A stretch of DNA of 64,000 nt from Pictodentalium vernedei (taxonomy: Eukaryota; Mollusca; Scaphopoda; Dentaliida; Dentaliidae): NCBI GenBank assembly GCA_031216915.1, contig CM062292.1, forward strand, positions 204,249,262 to 204,313,261. The letters are read 5' to 3'. The translations under genes were made by a program, and so were the position numbers. The notes below the pieces were generated by a model that had not been told where the DNA came from, did no database searches, and worked only from the letters and a program-made list of their open reading frames with translations. Of the stretch, positions 11,784-22,770 are shown piece by piece. Each line of letters opens with the position of its first letter. Position 1 is the stretch's first letter.

Positions 11784-11996
11784 TAACCCCTTGCATACTG
11801 ATGTCAAACTTTCAGAAAGCTTAGCATCATATGTTTGCAGTAAATAACTTAAAAATTCAACCAATGCTTTTTTGGTTTGAAAGAGCTCAACGAGCTCTAT
11901 CAAACCAGTTATCATTGGCTGATGTCGGAGTTAAGATAAGAAAGTATGGTACTGCCTAAGACAATGATTATTTACGGCCAAAGTGCTAAGGGTTAA
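11784..11996. mobile_element. TTAA-flanked hairpin MITE, family C
   Basis: It begins TTAACCCCTTGCATACTG and ends AAGTGCTAAGGGTTAA. The central inverted repeat is TTTGAAAGAGCTC-AAC-GAGCTCTATCAAA near 11877-11905. The sequence between is unrelated to families A, B and D, though the ends follow the same TTAA-CCC rule. Confidence 0.7.
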
Positions 11997-12258
11997 TACT
12001 GTTATTCTTCTATGTTTATTTTTTTGGATGTGGCTGTCAACTAACATAGCTAGATAACAAGTTTACAAAATTCCATGTTACTTTTCCTAGTTTGAATTTT
12101 ATACACTTACTTTTCTGTTTTGTACACATCTATCCATGTTGTCAATCATTATTAATTGACTTTATGCTATAATTATGGGAAAGGGGATTCCTAAGTGGAA
12201 GTAACTTGTTATTTAATCTCTGTGCAAAGGCAAATAGAATATATTTAAAGGGACACTA

Positions 12259-12263
12259 TATAT

Positions 12264-12294
<31 letters not shown>

Positions 12295-12648
12295 TTGCTG
12301 TTTAAGGGCACATACTTATGCACAGTGGCTAATCGTGACCGTGACAGTTTTACTGGTAGAGGAAGCCGGAGTACCCGGAGAGAACCACCGAGCATTGACG
12401 AGCAAATGTCAGCTCCTCAACATTCTAACTCTGTTCAAACTCCGCTCAAGCAGGGTTACAGCGGTTGAAGACATGTGCACCATCGACGTGTGGTACGCCT
12501 TTGTCCACAGCGTCATCGTGCCCCCATGTAGGCAACCGGGATAAAGTGCCTTGCCCAGGGAAACAACGCGGATTGTCCCGGATGGGGATCGAACTCGGGA
12601 CCTCTCGCATAGAAGTCCAACAGTCTCGCACTGAGCCACCGCGCTCCC
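12259..12648 (-). mobile_element. tRNA-headed SINE, full length
   Basis: Read on the minus strand it starts GGGAGCGCGGTGGCTCAGTG (A-box-like), with GAGTTCGATCC (B-box) about 45 bases on. The body shared with the other SINEs follows, ending in an (AAAT)n tail at 12259-12297. A perfect 12-bp duplication, AAAGGGACACTA, flanks it at 12247-12258 and 12649-12660. SINEs are RNA polymerase III transcripts copied by a LINE reverse transcriptase. Small open frames inside are not genes. Confidence 0.92.
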
Positions 12649-12775
12649 AAAGGGACACTAAGCTGCTAATTTGATATAATATTAACTCTCTAATTTTACG
12701 CGGGTGGCAAAAAAAGCGACTGTATGCAAAGTGTTATCCATCAGAAGCAATGCGAAGTTACTTAAATCAGTAATT

Positions 12776-13172
12776 TTATTTTTACTTATTAAGGTTTAAC
12801 TACACTTTAGCAGCCAAGGTCATATCGTGTCGGTGACATTTTTACTGGTGGAAGAAGCCGGATTACCCGGAGAGATACACCGAGCAACGACGAGCAACTG
12901 CCAGCTACCCAACATCGTAACTCCGCACTGCAGCACAGGCAGAGTTAGATTGGTAAAAGACATGCGCACCATCGACCTGCAGAATGCCTTAGTACACGAT
13001 GGCATCGTGTTCCCATGTGGACAATCGGAGTTAAGTCCCTTGCCCAAGGACACAACGCGGGAGTCCGAATCGATCACTCAGACGGTCACCCATCCAAGGA
13101 CGAACCGGGCTCGACGTTGCTGAACTTCTGTGATCTGACGAGAACCGGTTACCGCAACACCACCGCGCCCCC
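12776..13172 (-). mobile_element. 5S rRNA-headed SINE with perfect 12-bp duplication
   Basis: On the minus strand the head reads CCGGTTCTCGTCAGATCAC, AGAAGTTCAGCAACGTCGAG and TTGGATGGGTGACCGTC. This is the 5S rRNA internal promoter region (A block, intermediate element, C block). Downstream the body is that of the tRNA-headed SINEs, with a short A/T-rich tail. AAATCAGTAATT flanks both sides (12764-12775 and 13173-13184), showing retroposition as a unit. It resembles the 5S-derived SINE3 class in principle; the family name is not assigned. Confidence 0.9.
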
Positions 13173-13184
13173 AAATCAGTAATT

Positions 13185-14371
13185 AAAAACAAATTTAAAG
13201 CATGTGAACTTTCGGAAGATACGGCACATTCGGTTCTACTCGGTTTATTGCGATTCTCGTCATTTGACCTTGGATGCGTGGAAGGACTGATATACCCAGA
13301 GGTTCGTCAGAAAATAACTTGTCCACTCAGTTAGAATCAAAAATGCGCCTCGCCACTCAGTTAGAACCATAAATGCGCCTCTGAGCATATTGACAAAGTG
13401 AAAATGCTATGTTCTGCCTCGTTTCGAATTTTACAACTTTATCTCAAGTCGAGGTTGGGAGGAAGCTTTTGGTTTTTAAGCCAAATTGGAGGCTTTTCAT
13501 TTCTTTTGAACCGACAAAGTAGATATATGTGTTCGCCATCAGTTACCAATCAACATTTTTACTGTTTTGTTTTTTGTTAATGAAATTAAGCACAGATATT
13601 GGGAACTATTTGACAAAATTGCGATGGTTGTACAGACGAGGTTGTGTGTGAAGAACAAAATCATCCGAGTTGAAACGTGTGGATATGGTATTACGAGGAG
13701 ATAATCGGAATTATCCGAATGTGATTGGAAGAATTCGGAGCACGTAAACACACAATATCGTGACGTCATTTCTGAATGAACGATGAGAATCACTTTACAT
13801 TCGTGATTATGCAATATCTACCATGACCCGGTCACCACCGGGATATTACTGGAACAATAAATTTATATTATTTTAATTAAAAGTCATTGCTGTTCAAATA
13901 AACATCTAGTTATCAGAAACAATAAAGAGCTACATGTTCCATCAGTGTATGAAACGTAAGGGTATTTGCACATAATGAAAAGGTGGTTGTCAAATTGGAA
14001 ACTTTTTTTCAAATTAGCGGTTTATTGTCCCCTTAACTAAAATACCTTCGAGTAAAACGTGATGTGTCATGTAAGACTATTTTAAAGTAATGGAATAAAA
14101 ACGAAACGATATTACGTGGAAGCTTTCGATGAAAATAGAGCATGATACCTGTACCCTTTCTTTTCCATTATCCCCCGACGACTGCTAGTCTGTTAGATTC
14201 GTTCTGCTTTCTTTTATTATTTTGTTCTTTTTATACATGGCTTTGTGGTTTCCTTATCAAACTCCCCCCCCCCCCCCCCCCCAAAAAAAAAAATGCTCAG
14301 TGTCCCGAAAAAATAGTCACATTTAACCGAAAAGGGTTTTAGTAATTAATATACCAATAACATGATTTTGG
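13185..14371. other. No gene seen; C19 tract
   Basis: At 13319-13384 a short direct repeat (CCACTCAGTTAGAA...AAATGCGCCTC) occurs twice. A run of 19 C followed by A lies at 14264-14292. Nothing else was recognised. Confidence 0.5.
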
Positions 14372-14515
14372 AGGGCGTTACGGTTTATTAACGGCCCGAC
14401 AGGAATCATTAACAGCGAGAGGGCCCATTAACAGCCCGAGACGAAGTCGAGGGCTGTTAACGGCCCGAAGGCTGTTAATCATTCCTGGAGGGCCGTTAAT
14501 AAACAGGGACGCCCA
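14372..14515. repeat. Foldback hairpin, GGCCGTTAATAAA arms
   Basis: TTTATTAACGGCCCGACAGG near 14383 pairs with CCTGGAGGGCCGTTAATAAA near 14484-14503. Between them repeated CATTAACAGC and GGCTGTTAA units also pair. The GGCTGTTAAC word returns at 14926 and 14947. Probably a MITE, but no clear target duplication. Confidence 0.55.
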
Positions 14516-15359
14516 ACAAAATCTTGTTATTACTGTGGTTAAATCTAAAGGTTCTTCATCAAGTTCACTTGATTGTGACATCCCGAGTTTTCGCAATGAC
14601 ATTTAACCAAAGCACATATGTCGTCTGTTTCTAGATAAACAAAACGTCACGTGGTCAATCACATGATAGCTTAATTTAAATATTTTTGTTTGCCACGAAA
14701 AATTGGCCTTTTCCCGAAATCTACTAACAAAAACCTACGGTAATGAATTAATTACACTCACCTTGACAATTCAAATGCTTCATCGCCGAAGTAATGGGGA
14801 AATCACACAAATTTCACGTGTTTTTAACATACATTGCAGTTAAGCGCGTTTCGTCATCTCAGAACCAGTGGCGCGTTTGGTATGACGGATTACATAAACT
14901 GTAACCGGAACCGGGGCTGTTAACGAAACATTTAGCCGGAAGCGGGCTGTTAACCACGTTAACACACAACTTCCGGTTTGACTCTGTGCATTGTGAACAT
15001 TTACCGTAAAGGTAAAATTGTGTTAATATACTAGAGAACGCACGCTAAAGTGGTAATAATAATGAAAAGACGGGTGTGTCCGCCTTGTTTTTCCTGTCAA
15101 ATGCTCCTCATGACACTGCTTTAATTCATTTGGGGTTCATCGCTCAACACAGAAAAAAACGAGGGAATTTACCAGAACACCTTCAGACAATATATTTATT
15201 CTTGCAATATCATTTCAACCAAGGGACAAGAAAATAAAAGGGAATGAAAACTTCCTATGCATTCGGACAAGCCTTTAAAGTACCCCATTCCTTTCCTCAT
15301 TCTCTCTGTCAAGAATTGCAAAATGAATAGATGATTCGGATTAAATTCTATTTTCTTAC
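14516..15359. other. Probable intron-like spacer, no gene seen
   Basis: It holds a few GGCTGTTAAC words near 14926-14960 and no recognised exon. It lies downstream (minus strand) of the exon at 15360-15474, so part may be its intron. Confidence 0.35.
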
Positions 15360-15474
15360 CTTTCCATTCTGCAAAAATGAATAACTCATGGTGCCGCCTC
15401 CGAAATTTACACTGTATGTAAAGCGGAACACAACCACTAGATTGAAGAAGCATGCGAACAACAACATGCTGATC
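15360..15474 (-). CDS. Likely first coding exon with signal peptide; family unknown
   Basis: On the minus strand a 115-bp segment lies between a strong acceptor (TCTAATTTCAG, AG at 15475-15476) and a consensus donor (AAAG|GTAAGA, GT at 15358-15359). From the ATG at 15467 the exon encodes 36 codons and ends in phase 0. MLLFACFFNLVVVFRFTYSV is a convincing secretory leader, followed by NFGGGTMSYSFLQNGK. A second frame is also open across the whole exon, giving DQHVVVRMLLQSS and so on. I prefer the leader frame because it starts with ATG, yields a hydrophobic N-terminus and fills a whole number of codons. The acceptor before the ATG implies a 5' UTR exon upstream. A Gly-Gly-Thr-Met-Ser start after the leader is reminiscent of some secreted invertebrate proteins, but this is a guess. 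No next exon was found. Confidence 0.5.
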
Positions 15475-15568
15475 CTGAAATTAGAATAGGTTGAGTATTT
15501 CTTTTAAAAATGTTGCTATCAAATCATAGCAAACATAGATGGTGGTTAAATCTGATGCAACAGGACTA

Positions 15569-15793
15569 GTAACGGCCAAAACCGGCCAGCGCTATTATCA
15601 GAAATCGCCAATTAATTTTCATTAACTTTTTCATTTTTTGTCTTAAAAACATAGGTTATGACCCCTCATTGGAACGAGCTGTTGAGCTCGTTACAATGAG
15701 AGGTCATAACCTATGCTTTTGAGACAAAAAATTAGTTATTCAAGAATTGTTTTTGCAAGTGTCGTCTGCTTTTCATGTTAGGTAAAGGGTTTA
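15569..15793 (+). mobile_element. Family A hairpin MITE, left tip lost
   Basis: It begins inside the left arm (GTAACGGCCAAAACCGGCCA) and ends TTAGGTAAAGGG with TTTA instead of TTAA. The central palindrome is intact around 15640-15730 with a GAGCTGTTGAGCTC centre. Confidence 0.8.
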
Positions 15794-15820
15794 GACGTTA
15801 AAACTGTTTAAATCTTCATC

Positions 15821-16025
15821 TAACGTAGAACCAAAACCGGTCGGTGTGCTACTCACAAAAATCACAAGCCCAGTTTTATTATTTTTTCCTATTTTTCTTG
15901 AAAGGCACAGCCCGAAACACCCATCGGTACGAACTCATACCAATTATAGACCATAACCTGTGTGTTTTATGCAAAAATGTAATTTTGTAGTCATGAGATG
16001 CTTTGCAAGGGTCGTCTTCTTTGCA
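15821..16025 (+). mobile_element. Family A hairpin MITE, strongly decayed
   Basis: TAACGTAGAACCAAAACCGG, CACAAAAATC, a degenerate palindrome with GACCATAACCTGTGTG, and AAGGGTCGTCTTCTTTGCA follow the family A order. It lies 28 bp after the better-preserved copy. Confidence 0.6.
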
Positions 16026-16569
16026 CAATATGCACCCAGTTAACTTGTCATTTTGGAATTTGCACAGTACGACAATTAATATGCCCCCCCCCCCCCCCAA
16101 CCTGCGATCGATAACGAAGCACATAAAAAGATTACGTCTTCTAAAGATCATGTTAAATATGATCCCTTTGAATTTATTTTTCATACCAACATAGACTATG
16201 CCATTCCGCTAAAATGGTGTTGATGGTATAAATCCGCACTGCCCCAAAAGAATGTTTGTGTTTTGGATTACCATCGACTAACTTTTATGAACAACAGTTC
16301 TCAAAGAAACTTAAAAACCCATTTTTAATTTAATTTTTCAGGGAAAAAGTAAATGGACTTGAGACAATGCTTATCTGACCTCAAGATTATGACACATGAC
16401 GTTATGAAAACTTAAACTACTCCATCAATGCCAAACAACTTTACACTAACGATAGTATTGCTGCTCAATCGTTATTTTCAAACAGTCACAATATGGAATT
16501 ACAGTCATTAGTAATTCCTTAACAACTGTTGTTGAAGAAATAAAAAATATCTACCACATTGATAGTAAA
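16026..16569. other. No gene seen; poly-C tract
   Basis: A run of about 15 C lies at 16084-16098. No exon or element ends recognised. Confidence 0.4.
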
Positions 16570-16920
16570 TTTATTCAGCTCGCTCAGTTGATAGAAGGTG
16601 CAGGCTGCAAACCCAAAGGTCCTCCGTTCGAATCCAACCTACGGCAACCACGTTGTGTACTTGGGGAAGATACTTCATCCCGATTGCCCATGTGGGGGCA
16701 CGGTGGCGTTGTGTACTGAAGCGGACTGCACGTTGATGGTGCACTTGCTTTCAACCAATGCTAACCCTGCTTGTGTGGAGTTAGTATGTTGGGGAGCCTG
16801 ACAGTTGCTCGTCGTTGGTCGGTGGTTCTCTCGGGTACTCCGGCTTCCTCCGCCCGTAAAATTGCCCGACACGAGGTGACACTGGCTGTCGAAGGTGTCG
16901 TTAAACCCAGTAAATAAATA
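16570..16920 (+). mobile_element. tRNA-headed SINE
   Basis: The head AGCTCGCTCAGTTGATAGAA (A-box) and CGTTCGAATCC (B-box) is tRNA-like and different from the GCGCGGTGGCTCAG heads of the other copies. The shared body and an AAATAAATAAATAA tail follow. A short repeat ATTCAGCT on both sides (16572 and 16929) may be the target duplication. Just after it, CAGCTGGTTAGAGG resembles another tRNA A-box, perhaps a second head fragment. Confidence 0.8.
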
Positions 16921-17261
16921 AATAATGCATTCAGCTGGTTAGAGGCAGGACTGCTGTAGTTCGTGGTCGTCACAAGGGAACCCCATCTTACAGTGCCGCA
17001 GATGTCTTTTTTCTTGCGGTTGAGCGATGCCAAACTATTTCAGATGGAAATAAGACAACGGGTCTAAACAATTTTGTTCCATGAAAGGTACACCATCAAA
17101 ATAACATTGGAATATAACACGATTAATGCTAGTCTAAATGAGGAGTCATGGGTTAGATTCGGACCCTCCTTCCATACCTGATTCGAAGTAATAATTTGCT
17201 AATATTTTTCTGCAAATCATTAAATGCAACGATTAACAGATGGTATATTCGAATATTTGTT

Positions 17262-17705
17262 TTCACCTTGTAACAACTGGAAGTGTAATAACCAACGAGT
17301 CGAGTAATATTAACTAGCAATGTAATGAAATCAACCAGCAGTGAGATGATCAACCAGTAATATAACAGAAATCAACCAATAGTGTAATAACTAGTAATGT
17401 AGTAAACTTAACCAGTAGTGTAATCCAGTACCATAAAAATAAACGATTTTTCACCTTGTGACAACTCGAAGTGTACTAACCAACTATGTTCGTAATATTA
17501 ACCGGTAATGTAATGAAAATCAACCAGCAGTTTAATAATCAACCTTGTAACAACTCGCAGCGTAATAACCAACGTGTCGTGTAATATTAACCAGCATTGT
17601 AATAAAATCAACCAGCAGTGAGATGATCAACCAGTAATATAACAGAAATCAACCAATAGTCTAATAACCAGTAATGTAGTAAACTTAACCATTAGCGTTA
17701 AAACG
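17262..17705 (+). repeat. Minisatellite of CAACCAGTAAT-type units
   Basis: Units of about 17-22 bp (variants of ATCAACCAGTAATGTAATA) repeat throughout. A higher-order block starting CCTTGTAACAACT occurs at 17267, 17453 and 17542, and the first and third blocks match closely for about 150 bp. An inverted stretch of the same unit lies at 19420-19510 and a lone unit at 62791-62812. Confidence 0.8.
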
Positions 17706-18039
17706 TTCCATCAAAATAAATAAATTTAAAAAGTTTTCAAGTGGATCAAATTATGGGTACATCCTACTGATTTTTAATCATTTGGTGTTGAGTCTAAAGA
17801 TGTTGTCGATGTCAAATGCTATTTGTTAGGTTCAATGCTGCGACGAAAGTGTTTAACCAATTAAGTATGGGAAATTTGTGCTTGTCAGAGATTGCTCACG
17901 ACAGGCATAAGATGTCGGATCCTATGATACCACAAGACGCTTTCAGGGTAACCCGTATAGAGTACGTTTCTGGGACTCGAATTTTCTGATCTCTTGCATT
18001 CTCTACTTTTATGATTTTTAATACGCCTCTGACTAATAT
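17706..18039. other. No gene seen
   Basis: Unique-looking sequence with no recognised motif. Confidence 0.4.
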
Positions 18040-18333
18040 CTAAAGATAGCCGCCCCCACCCGCTCCGGTCGCTCTATCGAAACATATATAGCCTGTTTCA
18101 GCCTCGTTATATATTCTTAGAGGTAGTATGCTTTCGTGAATGGTGCTCGTGTTTCTTAAAAGGAGGCGACTGAGTTTCTCTTGGAAGAGGGAGGGGAAGG
18201 CATCGAAAATAAGTTCGTCTGGTTCGTTTTCCAAATAATGGGAGGAGACTCTCCCTCTTTCAATACGATGGTACATTGTATGCATGGCGGGACAAGTGGG
18301 GTGAGTGCTTTGGAGAGGCTGCTCTAATTCCAT
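18040..18333 (-). CDS. Open frame of 97 codons, doubtful
   Basis: An ATG-to-TAG frame on the minus strand encodes a mixed peptide (start MELEQPLQSTHPTCPAMHTM, end GAGGGGYL). It is less AT-rich than its surroundings and has few rare-looking runs. No domain, signal peptide or splice signal is evident, and I do not recognise it. It could be a chance frame or a relic of a retroposed coding sequence. Confidence 0.15.
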   Translation of the reverse strand: MELEQPLQSTHPTCPAMHTMYHRIERGRVSSHYLENEPDELIFDAFPSLFQEKLSRLLLRNTSTIHESILPLRIYNEAETGYICFDRATGAGGGGYL

Positions 18334-18596
18334 AACAGCTCGACAACTATTTCAAGGTCCGGAGACAAGTGATTATTTTTTACGGTGAACAGAAGGTGAC
18401 CTTTAAGTGGTGAACATCTATTCTTGCATAACTGCAGAGGGTTTACTTCTAAACTAACAAGCTAGGGCAAATTCAGAGTTTAGGAAAATACTATGTTAGA
18501 CGTGCTGACTGTTAGGGGTCTTGAGAGGTTAACAGTGTTCTTATTTTCCAAAGTTAGCGGGCTTTTGTAAGAAAAGCGAATGACTCCAATCTAACA

Positions 18597-18832
18597 TTAA
18601 CCCTTTGAACTCTAGTGGGATCTTCCATGCCAGTTCAATGGAAGCACTTGGAGAGTCCATATTCATTATTTGGGGCAGACCAATCAATTTTTTCAACGTG
18701 CAGCCTCAGGGCTGCACGTTGATAATATTGTTTGGTCTATGCAATACATTTACTGACTAGCATCCTATTTAATGACGTTATGACGAATCATGTTCCTGAC
18801 CGGAAAAAACGGCCGCATGTTCAAAGGGTTAA
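18597..18832. mobile_element. TTAA-flanked hairpin MITE, family B copy 2
   Basis: It starts TTAACCCTTTGAACTCTAG and ends ATGTTCAAAGGGTTAA. It shares GGGATCTTCCATGCCAGTTC and AACGTGCAGCCTCAGGGCTG with copy 1. The central CAACGTGCAGCC/GGCTGCACGTTG inverted pair is better preserved here. Confidence 0.8.
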
Positions 18833-19270
18833 GGAATTGATTGTTGATTACTATGAATGGATTGCCGTTAGAGTTTAGGGTGCGCATTTACAGGATTGAT
18901 TCACAAATTACCAAATAGATACAGCAATAGTCAGAATAGATTGACCCTAATCGTAAAACTTAGACACCTCGACGTTTTCAAGGAGCATGTACCTCTCTCA
19001 GACGAGCACGGTCTTTTAAGGTATTTTTGAAAGTGGCCAACTAGACCAAGAGATAACAAAAACAATGTATTGCGATGCAGCAACTGAAGCGGTGCTGGAG
19101 TGAAGAAGATTTTTAGAGATACGTTAGGGGCATATTACAAACTATGAATGTAGACAACGCAAGAAATCAGAAAATTTGAGTTACATGTACCCTGAAAACC
19201 CTTTGGTGGTATCAGTGGATCCGACTCTTATACCCAAGGTATGCATCCTCTAGTATGCGCGACTTTGCCA
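18833..19270. other. No gene seen
   Basis: Nothing recognised. Confidence 0.4.
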
Positions 19271-19400
19271 TACACTCTAAAATCATTTGGGTTAATAATC
19301 AACCCAAATCAACTGAGTTGAGTGAATATGAACACTATTGGGTTTATATTCACCCAACTCCCTTGGTTTGGGTTAATTTTTAACCCACACAATTGTGTAA
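19271..19400. repeat. TTGGGTTAA/TTAACCCA palindrome-rich segment
   Basis: Several short inverted pairs (TTTGGGTTAATAATCAACCC, then ATTCACCCAACTC, TTTGGGTTAATTTTTAACCC) lie in 130 bp. A similar TTAATTTTTAACCCAAC string occurs at 55836. Probably a decayed small MITE. Confidence 0.4.
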
Positions 19401-19851
19401 ATAACTGGTATTTCTATTACATTACTAGTTGATTTTTATACTACTGGTTGATTTCTATTACATTACTGATTGATATTGCCCTGGTGGATGATTATTGCAC
19501 TACTGGTTGTGACATATCTTTTCAATGGAAAGACAATAAAACAGCTAATCAGATCTCCTTGACAACAACAGAAGTGTGTATCTGTAAGCGAACATTTTAC
19601 GTCACTACACTCTATATAACGATTGTTGTTTTGTTATTTCATTATTGTTAGGGGTCTCAATATAATGCTTTTTATTAATTCATTCAAAGTCTGAAAAAAC
19701 GGATGCTGGAGTGGGAATAAGCCTTTCGAAAATTGGTCCAGCCGGAATCGGTCTCGCATGAATTAGTCTGTTGGAATGGTTCACGGAATGTATGTTATTA
19801 ACTGGTTGAGGGCAAGTTTTTTTGTGGTCTGAATTTGTTATTCAAAATGTG

Positions 19852-19910
19852 TTTTATTACAAATTATTGGAGATTGCCCACAGTCACTCTCCAATAATTT
19901 GTAATAAAGC
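19852..19910. repeat. Small hairpin, TTACAAATTATTGGAG arms
   Basis: TTTATTACAAATTATTGGAG pairs with CTCCAATAATTTGTAATAAA across a 14-nt loop. Related hairpins, with the order TTACAA-TT-GG-GAGTG, occur at 37711, 43043 and 57369, suggesting one small family. Confidence 0.65.
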
Positions 19911-20669
19911 AAATTTAAAAACCAAAATATTATTTACGTTTGATCAAAATATGAAGCAGGAGCAAAGAAAATGTCGGCTTTTACTCTAGCACCTTCATTT
20001 TTCTGAAAGCCCTAAAAGTGGCTTCTAGAACACAACCAGTTAAAATTATAGAAGGCAAAACTTTGTCTGAATTTTACAATTATTTTTTATAATTACTAAA
20101 ATAGTGTGCATTCTTATGGGAAAATCAGAAAAATAAAAAATAAATGTGTAGAAAAATGAAAAAAAGATAAAAAATGTAGATGAATAGCAAAATCAACTGA
20201 TACCGGAAAAGTTCCATGTTATAAGCGAAGGGATAACACAAACTTTTAAAAAAATTGTGAGCTGTTATCGGCTGCTTTTGTTACAAACTTGCACCCATAC
20301 CAAAAACCTTTGTCTCTGACGAGAAGAGTTGTGCGAAAAACAATTACAAGAATGGTGAGATAAAAAGTTACTCACGTGAAAAAAGAAACTACCAGTATCA
20401 CAAAATATGATCAACTCACTACAATATGCAACACTTGTTCGTAAAACGCAGAAAATGCAAGTATCCTGTCGCATTGAACAGGCGAATTAACATTCCTTAA
20501 ATTCGATGATACCACCTTTAATTAATCTTTTGATAAACCCGTTGGTGTAATAAATAACGAGTGATATATACCGGGTAAATATCGATGTTTGAAGAGAGCA
20601 ATACCAGATTGAGGTCTTTCGTCGGTAAATAAATGTAATCACCACAACGTATTGGTCGATAAACTTGAT

Positions 20670-20923
20670 TTAACCCTTTACCCAACGTAACGAACAAAAC
20701 AGGCCAGCGGTATTCTCAAAAATCGCAGATTAATTTTCATTATTTTTTTTTCATTTTTGTCTCAAAAACATAGGTTATGACCCCTCATTGGAACGAGGTC
20801 GACGAGCTCGTTCCAATGAAGGGTCATAACCTATGTGTTTGAGACAAAAAATGGAAAAAAAATTAGTTATTCAAGAATTATTTTTGTAAGTGTCGCCTGC
20901 TTTCGTGTTAGGTAAAGGGTTAA
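20670..20923 (+). mobile_element. Family A hairpin MITE, intact ends
   Basis: TTAACCCTTTACCCAACG to GTTAGGTAAAGGGTTAA, with a central palindrome around GAACGAGGTCGACGAGCTCG at 20793. The arms match the 11.26-kb copy closely. Confidence 0.85.
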
Positions 20924-20959
20924 GCCGAGAAGGTGTTCATATATTAGGTAACTCAGCGA

Positions 20960-21250
20960 GCCCATTAGGGAGAGCCACGAGACGTAATAGAACACCATCC
21001 AGGCTTGACACAAGTTTCTCGATCAACACATAGTTGCGACGATAAATTTGTTTTACCATCTCGGAAATCCACTCGGTGGTTGTAACCAATTTATCAGTCT
21101 CTATTCCACCCCTTCTTTACTTGTTCACATATATTTTTGACAACCATTCAGCGTCTATGAATTGATTTTTTTTATAAATAAAGATCATGATGATGTCACG
21201 GTATTATTTTCTTGTGCTCTGCATGACGGTATCTCTATTTATTGTTCCAC
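20960..21250 (-). repeat. Dispersed repeat H, copy 3 (partial, inverted)
   Basis: The complement of this segment follows 5090-5250: GTCATGCAGAGCACAAGAA, TGACATCAT, TCAATTCATAGACGC and GATTTCCGAGATGG. It lacks the MITE carried by copy 2. Confidence 0.65.
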
Positions 21251-21760
21251 TTGTGCTATAACCGCCGACATTGATAGTGGTGTTTCAACTGTGTGTTTCT
21301 TTATTTTATTCTTCAACTTTAACACATGATATAAATATAATCATGGCAAAAATTTATCTAGTCAAATTTATTTTGCTAGTTGGTGATTTATTTGTCATGT
21401 AATCTACTGTTATCAAAACGGTGGTCTCGACATGACATTTTGTGTGATCAGTTTTCGAGAAGGGCAGGTAAAAAAGTTCTCTTTTTGAATCGAATGATCG
21501 CAAATGCTCACAGAATTTACTGTGGCCGATACAAATTTGTATCAATCTAGACGTTTTAGCTTGTATCAAGGGAAAATCGATTGCTTCAATATCTGTATTT
21601 AGTTGAATTGATCAACATGGTCGTTTTTTTTTTGTCTTTAACAACGATTCTGGTGGTACATGTATTCTTCTTGCGCATGGCATCACTGGCTTACCATAAG
21701 GAGTTCTTAGGTTAATAAGAACGAGTTCAACCAAAACTCGTTTCCCGACACGAATAGCTA
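21251..21760. other. No gene seen
   Basis: Nothing recognised apart from short T runs. Confidence 0.4.
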
Positions 21761-22560
21761 CACTGAAAAAATTACGTAAAAAATTAATTTTTTACGGTCA
21801 TATAACCTGCAGCTAGTTTCCAGGCATATGACCGTAAGCATTACGGCAAACCGTAAACAATTTTGACTGTCATTTGCCGTATATTCCCGTATTTTTTTCA
21901 CGGTTTGCCGTTATTTGTACGGCTGGAAACTAGCTACCGGTCATATGACCGTAAAAAATTTCAATCATCATGTGCCTTATTTTCCCGTAAAAATTACCAT
22001 CAAAATAATTACGGTCAACATGACCGGAGGCAGAGTTCCAGCCATATGGCCCGTAATTAACTGAAAACCATAATTTAATTCCAGCCATCATTAACCGCAT
22101 TTTACCTTGAACCAATAAAAGAATATGGTTATGCCGGTCTTAGTGGGGATCCGTGGCCACAAGACATAAGCTACATCGAATATCGGTGACGCAGTACGAA
22201 CAGTCTGCTATTCTGCATGATTACCGAACAATTATGCGCATAAAAATTGACGTGATTCACTTGGCCACAAACTTACAAATTGATAGTAATACGTTATTGT
22301 TCATCTTCAAAAACATCGGGCATCCTTCTTGGAAATGGCGACTTCCAGAGTGGCATATGGCAAGGCCTATCCCATAATTCACCATTTGTACTGCCGTGCG
22401 ACGTAATTGGACAGCGTGACAGGAGAAATACGTTCATTGGGTCAACTTTGCGGGTTTTTCTACGGCAACGCCGTTAAAATTAATTTACGACCTCGAGACC
22501 GTTGTATTTGACAGTCACCTGCCGTAGTTAACCGTAGAATTACGATAATTTTTTACAGTG
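21761..22560. mobile_element. 800-bp MITE M with CACTGAAAAAATTACG ends
   Basis: The left end CACTGAAAAAATTACGTAAA and right end CGATAATTTTTTACAGTG are inverted copies, each bordered by TA. The interior is full of CCGTAA/TTACGG words and repeated GGTCATATGACCGTAA and GGAAACTAGCT blocks arranged as inverted pairs, giving several nested hairpins. No transposase frame. Confidence 0.7.
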
Positions 22561-22569
22561 TAACGAACC

Positions 22570-22770
22570 TTGCAAATACACTTCTAGGATATTTTATTTT
22601 GGTCTCTCAAAGCATAGGTTATAATTCCTCTTTGGAACGAGCTCGTTGCAAAGAAGGGCCAAAAGCTGTGCTTGTGAGACAAAACAAAAAAAAAAATGAA
22701 AAAAGAATGAATTTTAATGGCGATGTTTTACGAATAGCGCCGACCGTTTTCCGTTAAGTTAGAAAAAGGG
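22570..22770 (-). mobile_element. Family A hairpin MITE, decayed, inverted
   Basis: TCTCTCAAAGCATAGGTTAT, GGAACGAGCTCGTTGCAAAG, then TTTTAATGGCGATG and AATAGCGCCGACCGTTTTCC follow family A in reverse order. TTAA tips are lost. Confidence 0.65.

Noticed and set aside
12206..12544. 112-codon protein
   Set aside because: The frame runs through the (TTTA)n tail and body of a SINE.
12600..12648. tRNA gene
   Set aside because: A- and B-box sequences are present, but they are followed by a SINE body and A-rich tail with target duplications, and no complete cloverleaf is seen. The same applies at 16570 and 55446.
17262..17705. CRISPR array
   Set aside because: Repeats are diverged, spacing is not spacer-like, and the surroundings are animal genomic DNA.
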